Of a stretch of 64,000 nt of DNA, positions 55,903 through 63,589 are shown in pieces. The stretch comes from Microbacterium sp. KUDC0406 (GTDB lineage Bacteria; Actinomycetota; Actinomycetes; Actinomycetales; Microbacteriaceae). The stretch covers positions 1 through 64,000 of the forward strand of contig NZ_CP091138.1 in NCBI RefSeq assembly GCF_021582875.1. The letters are read 5' to 3'. Below the pieces are notes generated by a model. It did not search any database and was not told the DNA's origin. It saw only the letters and a list, made by a program, of their open reading frames with translations. The number at the start of each line of letters is the position of its first letter. Within the stretch, counting starts at the first letter, position 1. The translations under genes and the position numbers were made by a program.

Positions 55903-56841
55903 TCATCGTCGCCGCCCGGCGGTGACCGCGGGGAGAACGCCGTACGCGGTGCGATAGGCGGCCGCGAAGCGGGAGGGATGGGCGAAACCCCAGCGGCGGG
56001 CGATCACGGCGATCGGATCGGCGGCGCCGTCGAGCAGTTCCCGGTGCGCGCCCTCCAGACGGGCGTTCCGCAGGCACTCCGCCGGTGTGGCGTCCAGCGC
56101 GCGGCGGAACGCGTACTGGAGTCCGCGGGTGGACATGTGCACCGCGGCGGCGATGTCATCCACGGTGATCGGCCGGTGCGCGTTCTCATCGATGTAGTCG
56201 AGAGCCCGGCGGACCGCGGCCGGTGCCGAACGAGTCTGAGCAGGACGCTCCAGAGCCGCGCGGAAGGTGGTGGGGAAGGCGGTCAGCACCAGCCACAGGG
56301 CCTGACGCCGAATGCCCGCGAGGATGAGCTCGTCCTCGTGAGTGACCGCCTCGAGCTCTCCGCTGAGATAGTCGAAGGTGCGTGCCCAGTGCGCGCTCGC
56401 GCCAGGGCGGTCGGCAGCGGTCCCCGTCACGCGCAGCGACAGTCCGTCGTCCCCGCACATCGCGCGAGCGAGGAGTTCGGCGCGGACTCTGTCGAACACG
56501 AGCGCGCTCACGCGTGCGGTGTCCTCCCACCGTGCACGCACCTGTGCGCCGTCGGTGAGCCAGGGAAGGCCGGCCCCGAGGTCTTCGCGCCCCGCGCCGA
56601 CCTGCGCCCCCGGACTGTCGACCCGGCAGGCCAGGAGCTGATCCTCGGGCGCGACGACCGACTGCACCTGCGCCGCCAGCTCGTAGCTGACCAGGCTGAA
56701 TCCCGGGGAGTCGGCCGAGAACCACGCGAACCGGAAACGGTCCGGATCCACACGATGCAGCGCGGCGGATGGGACGAACTGCTTCCAGGTCTCCTCCACT
56801 CTGCCGGCATCGCGGGTCTCGAAGCGCAGCAACGAGGTCAT
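55903..56841 (-). CDS. AraC-family transcriptional regulator
   Basis: 312 residues. The N-terminal AraC-binding-like half (VDPDRFRFAWFSADSPGFSLVSYELAAQVQSVVAPEDQLLACRV) resembles AraC_binding_2/TouR-type cupins; the C-terminal pair of helix-turn-helices is RPITVDDIAAAVHMSTRGLQYAFRRAL and DPIAVIARRWGFAHPSRFAAAYRTAYGVLP. ATG at 56841 follows GGAGG; an upstream in-frame ATG at 56874 is weaker. Divergent from topoisomerase IB. The ligand is unknown. Confidence 0.9.
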   Translation of the reverse strand: MTSLLRFETRDAGRVEETWKQFVPSAALHRVDPDRFRFAWFSADSPGFSLVSYELAAQVQSVVAPEDQLLACRVDSPGAQVGAGREDLGAGLPWLTDGAQVRARWEDTARVSALVFDRVRAELLARAMCGDDGLSLRVTGTAADRPGASAHWARTFDYLSGELEAVTHEDELILAGIRRQALWLVLTAFPTTFRAALERPAQTRSAPAAVRRALDYIDENAHRPITVDDIAAAVHMSTRGLQYAFRRALDATPAECLRNARLEGAHRELLDGAADPIAVIARRWGFAHPSRFAAAYRTAYGVLPAVTAGRRR

Positions 56842-57010
56842 GGTCCTCCAGAGGGCGAGCAGATCGGGTGTCATCAGGAACCTAACCGATCCCCGGGGAC
56901 GGAGGGCCGTTCGACCGATTCCCACGGTCACCTCCCGTGTCCAGCGTCTTGACGAGCGCGCTGATCGGCTGTTACTCGTTGGCGCATACGGTCGGTGAGG
57001 AGGGGGCGGG

Positions 57011-57976
57011 ATGCGGCTGAGAAGGGTGAGCCCGGAGGAGCCGGGTCTGCGCAGGATCCGCCGGGGACGCGGTTTCGAGTACCGCGATCCGCAGGGCATC
57101 CGGATCACGGAGCAGGACGAGATCGCCCGCATCCGGGGACTCGCGATCCCGCCCGCGTGGAGCGAGGTCTGGATCTGCGTGCGGGCGAACGGCCACCTTC
57201 AGGCGACCGGCGTCGATGACGCGGGACGGCGGCAGTACCTGTACCACCCACAATGGCGGGCGAGAGCCGACGCGGAGAAGTTCGATCGCATGCTGCTGCT
57301 CGCGCAGACCCTGCCGGCGGCACGGCGGCAGGTGACCAGGGATCTGCGTGCGGGCGGGGCCGCACGGCGCACTGTGCTCGCCGCCGCCTTCCGCATGCTC
57401 GATGCGGCCCTGCTGCGTGTCGGCTCCGAGCAGTATGCGCGCACGCACGGCAGCATAGGGCTGACGACTCTGCGGTGCGGGCACGCCTCGGTGTCGGGTG
57501 ATGTCGTGTCGCTGCGGTTCCCCGGCAAGAGCGGGCAGCCGTGGGAGTCGGAGGTCGACGATTCCGACCTCGCGGCCTTCGTGCTGCGGATGCAGCAGAG
57601 TCGCGGCACTCGAATGCGCCTGCTCGCGTGGGAGGACGAGGGTGGCCGGCATCCGCTGCATCCGGCCGAGATCAACGACGACGTGCGCGAACGCACGGGA
57701 GGCGACTTCACGGCCAAGGACTTCCGCACGCTGCACGGCACCGTGTTCGCGGCGACGAGCCTCGCCCGCGCGGGTGTGCGGAGCACGGTCTCGGCACGCA
57801 AGCGCGTGCTGGCGCAGGCGGTGCGCGAGACCGCCGACGTGCTGGGCAACACGCCCGCCGTCGCCCGCGGCAGCTACATCGACCCACGGCTGTTCGACGC
57901 ATACGACCGCGGCGTCGTGGTCGAGGTGGGCTCGGGTCGTACCGTCGAGTCTCAGCTCGTCGATCTGCTCGGGTGA
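57011..57976 (+). CDS. DNA topoisomerase IB
   Basis: 321 residues, the compact bacterial/poxvirus-type enzyme that nicks one strand through a 3'-phosphotyrosine. IPPAWSEVWICVRANGHLQATGVDDAGRRQYLYHPQW, YARTHGSIGLTTLRCGH (active-site Arg block), FTAKDFRTLHGTV (Arg/Lys) and ARGSYIDPRLF, whose Tyr is the nucleophile, are all present. Such enzymes are scattered in soil bacteria in addition to gyrase and topo I. Monocistronic. Confidence 0.94.
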   Translation: MRLRRVSPEEPGLRRIRRGRGFEYRDPQGIRITEQDEIARIRGLAIPPAWSEVWICVRANGHLQATGVDDAGRRQYLYHPQWRARADAEKFDRMLLLAQTLPAARRQVTRDLRAGGAARRTVLAAAFRMLDAALLRVGSEQYARTHGSIGLTTLRCGHASVSGDVVSLRFPGKSGQPWESEVDDSDLAAFVLRMQQSRGTRMRLLAWEDEGGRHPLHPAEINDDVRERTGGDFTAKDFRTLHGTVFAATSLARAGVRSTVSARKRVLAQAVRETADVLGNTPAVARGSYIDPRLFDAYDRGVVVEVGSGRTVESQLVDLLG

Positions 57977-58052
57977 GCTCAGTGCGGTGTCGCGCCGTAC
58001 TCCGGCCGCTCAGGCTGGCGCCGCTGGGGATGACCAGAGGCCGGATGCCGGA

Positions 58053-58799
58053 TCAGTTCTGCGCCAGCCACGCTTCGAGGTGCGTGGGCAGCAGTCGCGC
58101 GTTCTCCCCGGGAAGCAGGGTGCCCTGGTCGAGATGACCTCCGAAGTAGCGTCCGGATGCGGCGGAGCGGACCGTCCGCGCATCACCACGTGCTCGCAGC
58201 ACCCGGGAGACGAAGCCCGCCAGAGGCATCCGCACGGGACCCGCGATCTCGGTCACGGCGCGCAGCGGCTCTCCGAGGGCGACGCCGGTCACCGCATCGG
58301 CGACATCGGCTCCTGCTGCCGGCTGGACGAACGCGTCCGGCAGAGTGATGACGCCTTCCGTCTCAGCGCTCGCCGCGATCCCGAGTGCGAACTCGAAGAA
58401 CTGAGTGGCGTGCACGAGTGTGTACGGAACCCCGGAGTCGCGGACGAGCTGCTCGCCGGCGTCCTTCGCCCGGTAGAACGGGATGTCGTGCGGACGTTCG
58501 GAACCGACGATGCCGAGTGCGACATGATGCTCGACGCCGGCGCGCTCCTCGGCCCGCAGCACGTTCGTCGTCGCGGTGCGGAAGAACTCCGGCACCGACC
58601 GTGGGTCGTAACTGTGCGGCTTGGAGACGTCGATCACGACGCGGGCGCCGTCGAGAGCCTCCCGCAGCCCGTCTCCGCTCAGCGTGTCCACGCCGGTGCG
58701 CGGCGATGCCGCGCGCACGCCGTGGCCGAGACCCTGCAGCCGTGCGACGACCTTGGCGCCGATCTGACCCGTCCCGCCGATCACCACGACCTCCGCCAC
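58053..58799 (-). CDS. NAD(P)-binding atypical SDR (NmrA-like)
   Basis: 248 residues. VAEVVVIGGTGQIGAKVVARLQGLGHGVRAASP is the GGTGQIG dinucleotide motif; VIDVSKPHS, VALGIVGSERPHDIPFYRAKDAGEQLVRDSGVPYTLVHATQFFEF fits the NmrA/atypical-SDR group, which often lacks the Tyr-x3-Lys catalysis and senses or uses NADP. The GTG start follows AGGAGG at 6 nt. Function unknown. Confidence 0.88.
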   Translation of the reverse strand: MAEVVVIGGTGQIGAKVVARLQGLGHGVRAASPRTGVDTLSGDGLREALDGARVVIDVSKPHSYDPRSVPEFFRTATTNVLRAEERAGVEHHVALGIVGSERPHDIPFYRAKDAGEQLVRDSGVPYTLVHATQFFEFALGIAASAETEGVITLPDAFVQPAAGADVADAVTGVALGEPLRAVTEIAGPVRMPLAGFVSRVLRARGDARTVRSAASGRYFGGHLDQGTLLPGENARLLPTHLEAWLAQN

Positions 58800-58876
58800 G
58801 CGCAGCCTCCTGTCTCCTGCTACGGATGTTACGCCGCGCACGATCCGCCCGAGCACGGCGGGCGTAGCCTCGGAGC

Positions 58877-59920
58877 ATGACTGACCTGCGCGCGCTGCTC
58901 GGCATCCGGCATCCGATCGTCCTGGCTCCGTTCGGCGGGTTGTCATCGGTGGCGCTCACGGCCGCCGTGAGCGAGGCGGGCGGGCTGGGCTCGTACGGCC
59001 TGTACGGCTACGACGGTGAGCGGATCGCCCGCACGGCGGCCGCGCTGCGCGAAGCGACCGCCGCGCCGTTCGCGCTGAACATCTGGCTGCCCACCGGCGA
59101 CGAGGTCGCCCCCGGTCCCGAGCACGACGGCTATGCGCAGGCGCTCGCCGACTTCTATGCCGAAGTCGGCATGGACACCCCGGCGCGACCCGATCGGTAT
59201 CTGCCGCCGCTCGAGGAGCAGCTCGATGCGATCTGGGAGGCCGCGCCGACGGCGCTCAGCGTCGTGTTCGGCGTGCCCTCCGGCGACCTCGTCGAGGAGG
59301 CGCATCGCCGTGGCATCCGCGTGATCGGCACGGCCACCACCGTCGCGGAGGCCGTCGCGCTCGAGGCGGGCGGGGTGGATGCGATCGTCGCCACCGGCGC
59401 CGAGGCGGCCGGACATCGCGTGTCGTTCCTCAAGCCCGCCGAGGAGTCGCTCGTCGGACTGTTCTCGCTGCTGCCGCAGGTGGCGGATGCCGTGTCGGTG
59501 CCGGTGATCGCGGCCGGCGGTGTCGCCGATCGGCGGGGCGTCGCGGCGTCCTTCGCTCTCGGCGCCGCAGGCGTGCAGGTGGGCACGGCGTTCCTGGTGA
59601 CCGCCGAGTCCGCGGCGAACGACGCCCACCGGGCCGCGATCCGTGCGACCGCAGCCGATGAGAGCGTGCTCACCCGGGCGATGAGCGGACGCCTCTCCCG
59701 TGGGGCGGCCAACCGGGCGGTGCGCGACATCGAGACAGCCGGGGCGATCGCGCCCTTCCCCGCGCAGAACTGGCTCACCGGGCGCTTCCGTGCCGTCGCC
59801 GGAGAGCGGGGCCTGGGCGAGCTGCAGTCGCTCTGGCTCGGTCAGTCCGCGCCGCTCGCGCGCGGCACCGCAGCATCCGATGTCTTTGCCGAGCTGCTGG
59901 CCGGCGTGCCCGCGGCGTGA
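58877..59920 (+). CDS. nitronate monooxygenase / 2-nitropropane dioxygenase-like flavoprotein
   Basis: 347 residues, FMN TIM barrel. GIRHPIVLAPFGGLSSVALTAAVSEAGGLGSYG (FMN start), VDAIVATGAEAAGHR (catalytic loop with GxEAxGH) and PVIAAGGVADRRGVAASFALGAAGVQVGTAFLVT (FMN-phosphate) are conserved. These enzymes oxidise nitronates, including propionate-3-nitronate, or act as NAD(P)H:quinone reductases. The His of AGH is retained, supporting nitronate activity. Confidence 0.88.
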   Translation: MTDLRALLGIRHPIVLAPFGGLSSVALTAAVSEAGGLGSYGLYGYDGERIARTAAALREATAAPFALNIWLPTGDEVAPGPEHDGYAQALADFYAEVGMDTPARPDRYLPPLEEQLDAIWEAAPTALSVVFGVPSGDLVEEAHRRGIRVIGTATTVAEAVALEAGGVDAIVATGAEAAGHRVSFLKPAEESLVGLFSLLPQVADAVSVPVIAAGGVADRRGVAASFALGAAGVQVGTAFLVTAESAANDAHRAAIRATAADESVLTRAMSGRLSRGAANRAVRDIETAGAIAPFPAQNWLTGRFRAVAGERGLGELQSLWLGQSAPLARGTAASDVFAELLAGVPAA

Positions 59921-59922
59921 CC

Positions 59923-59979
59923 TCCCGACTTCGGCGCGAGATCCACGTTCAGCACGTCGGTCTCGCTCGGAAGTCGGGA
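59923..59979. terminator. inverted repeat between convergent genes
   Basis: TCCCGACTTC (59923-59932) pairs with GAAGTCGGGA (59970-59979), with inner GCGAGA / TCTCGC, just past the nitronate monooxygenase stop. Likely bidirectional terminator with purU on the other strand. Confidence 0.6.
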
Positions 59980-60027
59980 CGTCGTGCCGATCTCGCGCAG
60001 GAGCCGGGACCTCGCGCGGATCTCGGC

Positions 60028-60879
60028 TCAGAGGATGACGGTCGACCGGCCGTGCACGATCACGCGGTCCTCGGCGTGCCACTTCACGGCGCGCGCGAGC
60101 ACGAAGCGCTCGACGTCGGCGCCGCGGCGCTGCAGCTCGGCGGCCGACTCGGCGTGCGTCACCCGGGTGACGTCCTGTTCGATGATCGGCCCCTCGTCGA
60201 GGTCGGCCGTGGCGTAGTGCGCGGTGGCGCCGATGAGCTTCACACCGCGCTCCTTCGCCCGCGCGTACGGGTTGGCGCCGATGAAAGCGGGCAGGAACGA
60301 GTGGTGGATGTTGATCACCGGCGCCCCGAGCTCGGTGATGAACGAGTCGGTGAGGATCTGCATGTAGCGGGCGAGGACGACCAGGTCGACGTTGCCGCGC
60401 AGCAGATCGAGCTGGCGCTGCTCCATCGCGGCCTTGTCATCGGCAGGGATGTGCACGAACGGCACCCCGAACGCGCGCACCGAATCGGCGAGGTCGGCGT
60501 GGTTCGAGACCACCATGGTCACGTCGATGTCGAGCTCGCCGCGCTGCGTGCGCCAGAGCAGCTCGAGCAGGCAGTGGTCGTACTTCGAGACGAAGATCGC
60601 CACGCGCTTCCGCCGTGACGCGTCGTGCAGCGACCAGTCCATGTCGAAGCGCTCCGCGACGGCGGAGACGGACGCCTCGAGCGCCGGACGCTTCGCTGCC
60701 AGGCCCTCGAGATGGATCACTGTGCGCTGGAAGAAGCGCCCGCCCGCGGCATCCGTCGAGTGCTGGTCGAGCGAGATGATGTTCGCGCCGTGCTCGGCGA
60801 GGGCGCCGGCCACGGCGGCGACGATGCCGGGCTGATCGTCGCAGGCGATGAGAAGGCGGGCGGTGTCGGGCTGGGCCAT
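60028..60879 (-). CDS. purU: formyltetrahydrofolate deformylase
   Basis: 283 residues. An N-terminal ACT domain (LLIACDDQPGIVAAVAGALAEHGANIISLDQHS) is followed by the formyltransferase-fold catalytic domain: RVAIFVSKYDHCLLELLWR, LARYMQILTDSF, PVINIHHSFLPAFIGANPYARAKERGVKLIGATAHYATADLDEGPIIEQDV. The HHSFLP and later Asp (DLDEGP) match PurU. It releases formate and THF from 10-formyl-THF, supplying formate or balancing one-carbon units. Monocistronic. Confidence 0.96.
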   Translation of the reverse strand: MAQPDTARLLIACDDQPGIVAAVAGALAEHGANIISLDQHSTDAAGGRFFQRTVIHLEGLAAKRPALEASVSAVAERFDMDWSLHDASRRKRVAIFVSKYDHCLLELLWRTQRGELDIDVTMVVSNHADLADSVRAFGVPFVHIPADDKAAMEQRQLDLLRGNVDLVVLARYMQILTDSFITELGAPVINIHHSFLPAFIGANPYARAKERGVKLIGATAHYATADLDEGPIIEQDVTRVTHAESAAELQRRGADVERFVLARAVKWHAEDRVIVHGRSTVIL

Positions 60880-60935
60880 GCATAGATTCTGCCGCTCCCG
60901 TGTCTCGACCCGCGAATCATGACGCCCGCGGCCAC

Positions 60936-60947
60936 TACGCTGAGCGG
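60936..60947 (+). promoter_or_regulatory. -10 box for leaderless antiporter gene
   Basis: TACGCT (60936-60941) fits TAnnnT and lies 6 nt before the GTG at 60948, so the transcript probably begins at the start codon. No SD sequence is present. Confidence 0.5.
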
Positions 60948-62147
60948 GTGGAAGAGAGCATCCTCGGGCTGGTCCTGATCCCGCTGCTGGCCGTCGTCGC
61001 GCCGATCCTCGCTCGCCTGATCGGGCCCGTGCTCCGCATTCCGGTCGTGGTGTTCGAGCTGGTCCTCGGCATCCTCGTGGGGCCGGCGCTGCTCGGCTGG
61101 GTGCAACCGACCGAGATCCTGCACGGCCTCAGCGAGTTCGGACTCGCCATGCTGTTCTTCCTGGCCGGCACCGAGATCGACTTCGCCGGCATCGGCCGCA
61201 AGTCTCTCGGACGCGCATCGCTGGGCTGGCTGCTCAGCATCGTGCTCGGCGTCGGCGTCGGGTTCCTCATCGCGCCGGGCGACGGCATGATCGTCGTGGC
61301 CATCGCGCTCAGCTCGACCGCGCTCGGCACGCTGATGCCGATCCTGCGGGATGCCCGGGAGCTGAGCACGCCGTTCGGCAAGGCCGTCACCGCGATCGGC
61401 ACTGTCGGCGAGTTCCTGCCGCTGATCGCCATCTCGATCTTCCTCAGCGTGCGGTCGGCTCCGCTCGCCACCACCATCCTGCTGGTCTTCGTGGCGGTCG
61501 CGCTGCTCTCGGTCTACGCGGCCCGTCGCATTCCGCACGGCAAGCTGCACGCCTTCGTCAACGCGACGCTGCACACCTCGGCGCAGTTCGGCATCCGCTT
61601 CGTGCTGCTGCTGGTCGCCGCGCTCGTGGCGCTGAGCCTCTGGCTCGACCTCGACATGCTGCTCGGCGCCTTCGTCGCCGGTGCCGTGTGGCGCATCGTG
61701 ATGTCGAGCGCCTCGAAGAAGGATGCCGAAGAGGTGGAGAGCAAGCTGGAGGGCATCGCCTTCGGCTTCCTGGTGCCGATCTTCTTCATCTACACCGGCG
61801 TGACCTTCGACCTTGCGGCGCTGGTGGCATCGCCGCTCGCGCTGGCGCTCGTGCCGATCCTGCTCATCGCCCTGCTGGTGATCCGCTGGGTGTCCGCGCA
61901 GTTCTCGGCGACATCGGGGATGAGCGGCCGCGATCGCACCGCGCTGGGCCTGCTCGCCGCGACCGGCCTGCCGATCATCGTCGCGGTCACCGGCATCGGC
62001 GTCGATCAGGGCATGCTCGGCTCCGACATCGCCGCTGCGCTGGTCGGTGCCGGCATGCTTTCGGTGCTGCTCTACCCGCTGATCGGCATGACTCTGCGGG
62101 GCGACCGCTCCGCCGTGCAGGGAGCGCCGCTGGGGGCCGAGTTGTGA
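60948..62147 (+). CDS. monovalent cation:proton antiporter-2 (CPA2, KefB-like)
   Basis: 399 residues, about 12 helices. RIPVVVFELVLGILVGPALLGWVQP, LSEFGLAMLFFLAGTEIDFAGI, ALSSTALGTLMPILRDARELSTPFGKAV and GFLVPIFFIYTGVTFDLAALVASP are the NhaA/Kef-type core. No C-terminal TrkA-N domain. Probably exchanges K+ or Na+ for protons. GTG start decided by the -10 spacing. The stop overlaps the next gene by GTGA. Confidence 0.92.
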   Translation: MEESILGLVLIPLLAVVAPILARLIGPVLRIPVVVFELVLGILVGPALLGWVQPTEILHGLSEFGLAMLFFLAGTEIDFAGIGRKSLGRASLGWLLSIVLGVGVGFLIAPGDGMIVVAIALSSTALGTLMPILRDARELSTPFGKAVTAIGTVGEFLPLIAISIFLSVRSAPLATTILLVFVAVALLSVYAARRIPHGKLHAFVNATLHTSAQFGIRFVLLLVAALVALSLWLDLDMLLGAFVAGAVWRIVMSSASKKDAEEVESKLEGIAFGFLVPIFFIYTGVTFDLAALVASPLALALVPILLIALLVIRWVSAQFSATSGMSGRDRTALGLLAATGLPIIVAVTGIGVDQGMLGSDIAAALVGAGMLSVLLYPLIGMTLRGDRSAVQGAPLGAEL

Positions 62148-62608
62148 CGACCGCCGCCCTGCTGGCCGCGGCACGGGACCGGTTGCGGGATGCGCCGACG
62201 CAGGCGCTCGGCATCGACAAGGCGTCGCGGTGGCGCGGCGCGCGCATCGTGCGAGCGGGCGAGGCCTGGCACCTCGGCGTGCTGCTGCTGACCCGCGACG
62301 GCGTGCTCGCGACCGGTGAGGTGCTGCGCGCGGCCGAAGAGGTCCGCCGCGGGTACACGGCGGAGTCCGCGCGAGTTCGCGCGGACCGCCGGGCACAGGC
62401 GCGCCGCGGCGGGTTCGGCGAGGGGGAGGTCGTGCACGTCGGGTGGACGGAGTTGGATGTCGGCGTGGTGGATGCCGGCGGGGCATCCGGCCCGCTCGTG
62501 ATGGTGGGCGACGTGCCTTCGGTGCGCTGGAGCGCGGCCGGGGTCATGCCGCTGGAGGCGTACCTCGACGAGCAGATCGGCTTGCGGTACCCGGTCTCCG
62601 GTCGTTGA
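62144..62608 (+). CDS. conserved hypothetical protein (154 aa)
   Basis: A soluble protein, VTTAALLAAARDRLRDAPTQALGIDKASRWRGARIVRAGEAWHLGVLLLTRDGVLATGEVLRAAEEVRRGYTAESARVRADRRAQARRGGF. No known motif. Translationally coupled to the antiporter (GTGA overlap), so perhaps a partner or a metabolic neighbour. Its last codons and stop (SGR*) are formed by a repeat unit (GGTCGTTGA). Confidence 0.75.
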   Translation: MTTAALLAAARDRLRDAPTQALGIDKASRWRGARIVRAGEAWHLGVLLLTRDGVLATGEVLRAAEEVRRGYTAESARVRADRRAQARRGGFGEGEVVHVGWTELDVGVVDAGGASGPLVMVGDVPSVRWSAAGVMPLEAYLDEQIGLRYPVSGR

Positions 62609-62672
62609 GCGAGGGAGGAACGGGTCATCTCCACGGGTCGTTGAGCGAGGGAGGAACGGGTCATCTCCACGG
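62601..62672. repeat. tandem direct repeat, 36-bp unit
   Basis: Two identical 36-bp units, GTCGTTGAGCGAGGGAGGAA with CGGGTCATCTCCACGG, at 62601-62636 and 62637-62672. A third start (GTCGTTGAGCGAG) at 62673 continues into inverted repeat B. The first unit contains the stop codon of the preceding gene. Confidence 0.85.
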
Positions 62673-62773
62673 GTCGTTGAGCGAGCGACGAAGGAGCGAG
62701 ACGAAACGTCGTGAGCTGTCTCGAGACCTGAGAGCGTTTCGTCTCAGTCGCTGGCGCTCCTTCGCTCAACGAC
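62673..62773. repeat. dispersed inverted repeat B at the amidotransferase 3' end
   Basis: Left arm GTCGTTGAGCGAGCGACGAA plus GGAGCGAGACGAAACG (62673-62708); right arm CGTTTCGTCTC ... TTCGCTCAACGAC (62735-62773), imperfect complements. The right arm encodes the last residues (VVERRSASD) and the stop of the amidotransferase. Related to 40299-40392. Confidence 0.8.
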
Positions 62774-63490
62774 CAGGGGCGTGACAAGCTCCGCGAAGCG
62801 GCGCAGCAGGTCGGTGCCGGTGGGAGAGGTGGCGAGGATCTCGGCCTCGACCCGGTCGAACTCGGCAGGGTCGAAGTAGCCCGTGGTGCGGTAGAAGTCC
62901 ATCCTGTGCGCGAAGTCCTGCGGCGTCGGCTCGGGATGGAACTGCGTGGCGTACAGCCGGTCGCCGACGCGGTACGCCTGCACCGGGCAGTCGTCGTTGG
63001 TCGCGAGCAGCACCGAACCGGGCGGCGGCTCGGTGGAGCCCTCCTTGTGGGCGGTGAGCACCTCCATCTGCGGGGCGCTCGGTCCGAACACCGGATCGTG
63101 CACGCCTGCCGGCGTGATGCGGATGCTGGTCTCACGGGTGAACTCGGGCGTCGCGGTGCCGACCGTGCCGCCCAGCATCCTGGTGACGACGCCGATGCCG
63201 TAGCAGGTGAACATCGTCGCGGGGCCGCCCTCGATCGCGGCGTGGGCGAGCTGCTCGAGGTCGGCTTCGACGCGCAGCTGCTCGGGGGACTTGTTCTCGT
63301 CGCCGACGTTGTAGGGCGAGCCGCCGATGACGATGCCGTCGTACCGTCGCCAGTCGATCTCATCGAGCGGATGCCCGATCAGGTCGTGCCGGTCGAGGCG
63401 CTCCACGCCGAGCCCGCGACGGAACGACAGGTGCTCGGCCGCCGCCGCGCCCTGCTCCGGACGCGCGCAGACGTAGAGGAATGAGGTCAC
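62744..63490 (-). CDS. class I glutamine amidotransferase
   Basis: 248 residues. The triad is present: Cys in MFTCYGIGVV, His and Glu in ATQFHPEPT. YDGIVIGGSPYNVGD is the oxyanion-strand region. It resembles the stand-alone GATase1/GMP-synthase-like group that hydrolyses gamma-glutamyl bonds or supplies ammonia. Acceptor unknown. Its C-terminal nine residues and stop come from repeat B, so the native end may have been altered. Confidence 0.88.
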   Translation of the reverse strand: MTSFLYVCARPEQGAAAAEHLSFRRGLGVERLDRHDLIGHPLDEIDWRRYDGIVIGGSPYNVGDENKSPEQLRVEADLEQLAHAAIEGGPATMFTCYGIGVVTRMLGGTVGTATPEFTRETSIRITPAGVHDPVFGPSAPQMEVLTAHKEGSTEPPPGSVLLATNDDCPVQAYRVGDRLYATQFHPEPTPQDFAHRMDFYRTTGYFDPAEFDRVEAEILATSPTGTDLLRRFAELVTPLVVERRSASD

Positions 63491-63542
63491 GAAGCGATTT
63501 TAGCCAGGCTCGCGGGAATACCGGCATCTGTCAGACGTTGAA

Positions 63543-63563
63543 CTTGACAGGAGTACACTCAAC
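63543..63563 (+). promoter_or_regulatory. HAIR-like HspR operator with -35 box
   Basis: CTTGACA-N7-ACTCAAC at 63543-63563 matches the HspR HAIR consensus (CTTGAGT-N7-ACTCAAG) at 11 of 14 positions. It overlaps a TTGACA -35 at 63544-63549. The next gene is a Clp-type ATPase, a classical HspR target. Confidence 0.7.
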
Positions 63564-63589
63564 TTCTTCAGAATCTTCAGGAGGACATG

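Noticed and set aside
62601..62773. Insertion sequence or attachment site at the tandem repeat
   Set aside because: No transposase or integrase gene is near, and no tRNA end is present; the pattern fits a small dispersed repeat.
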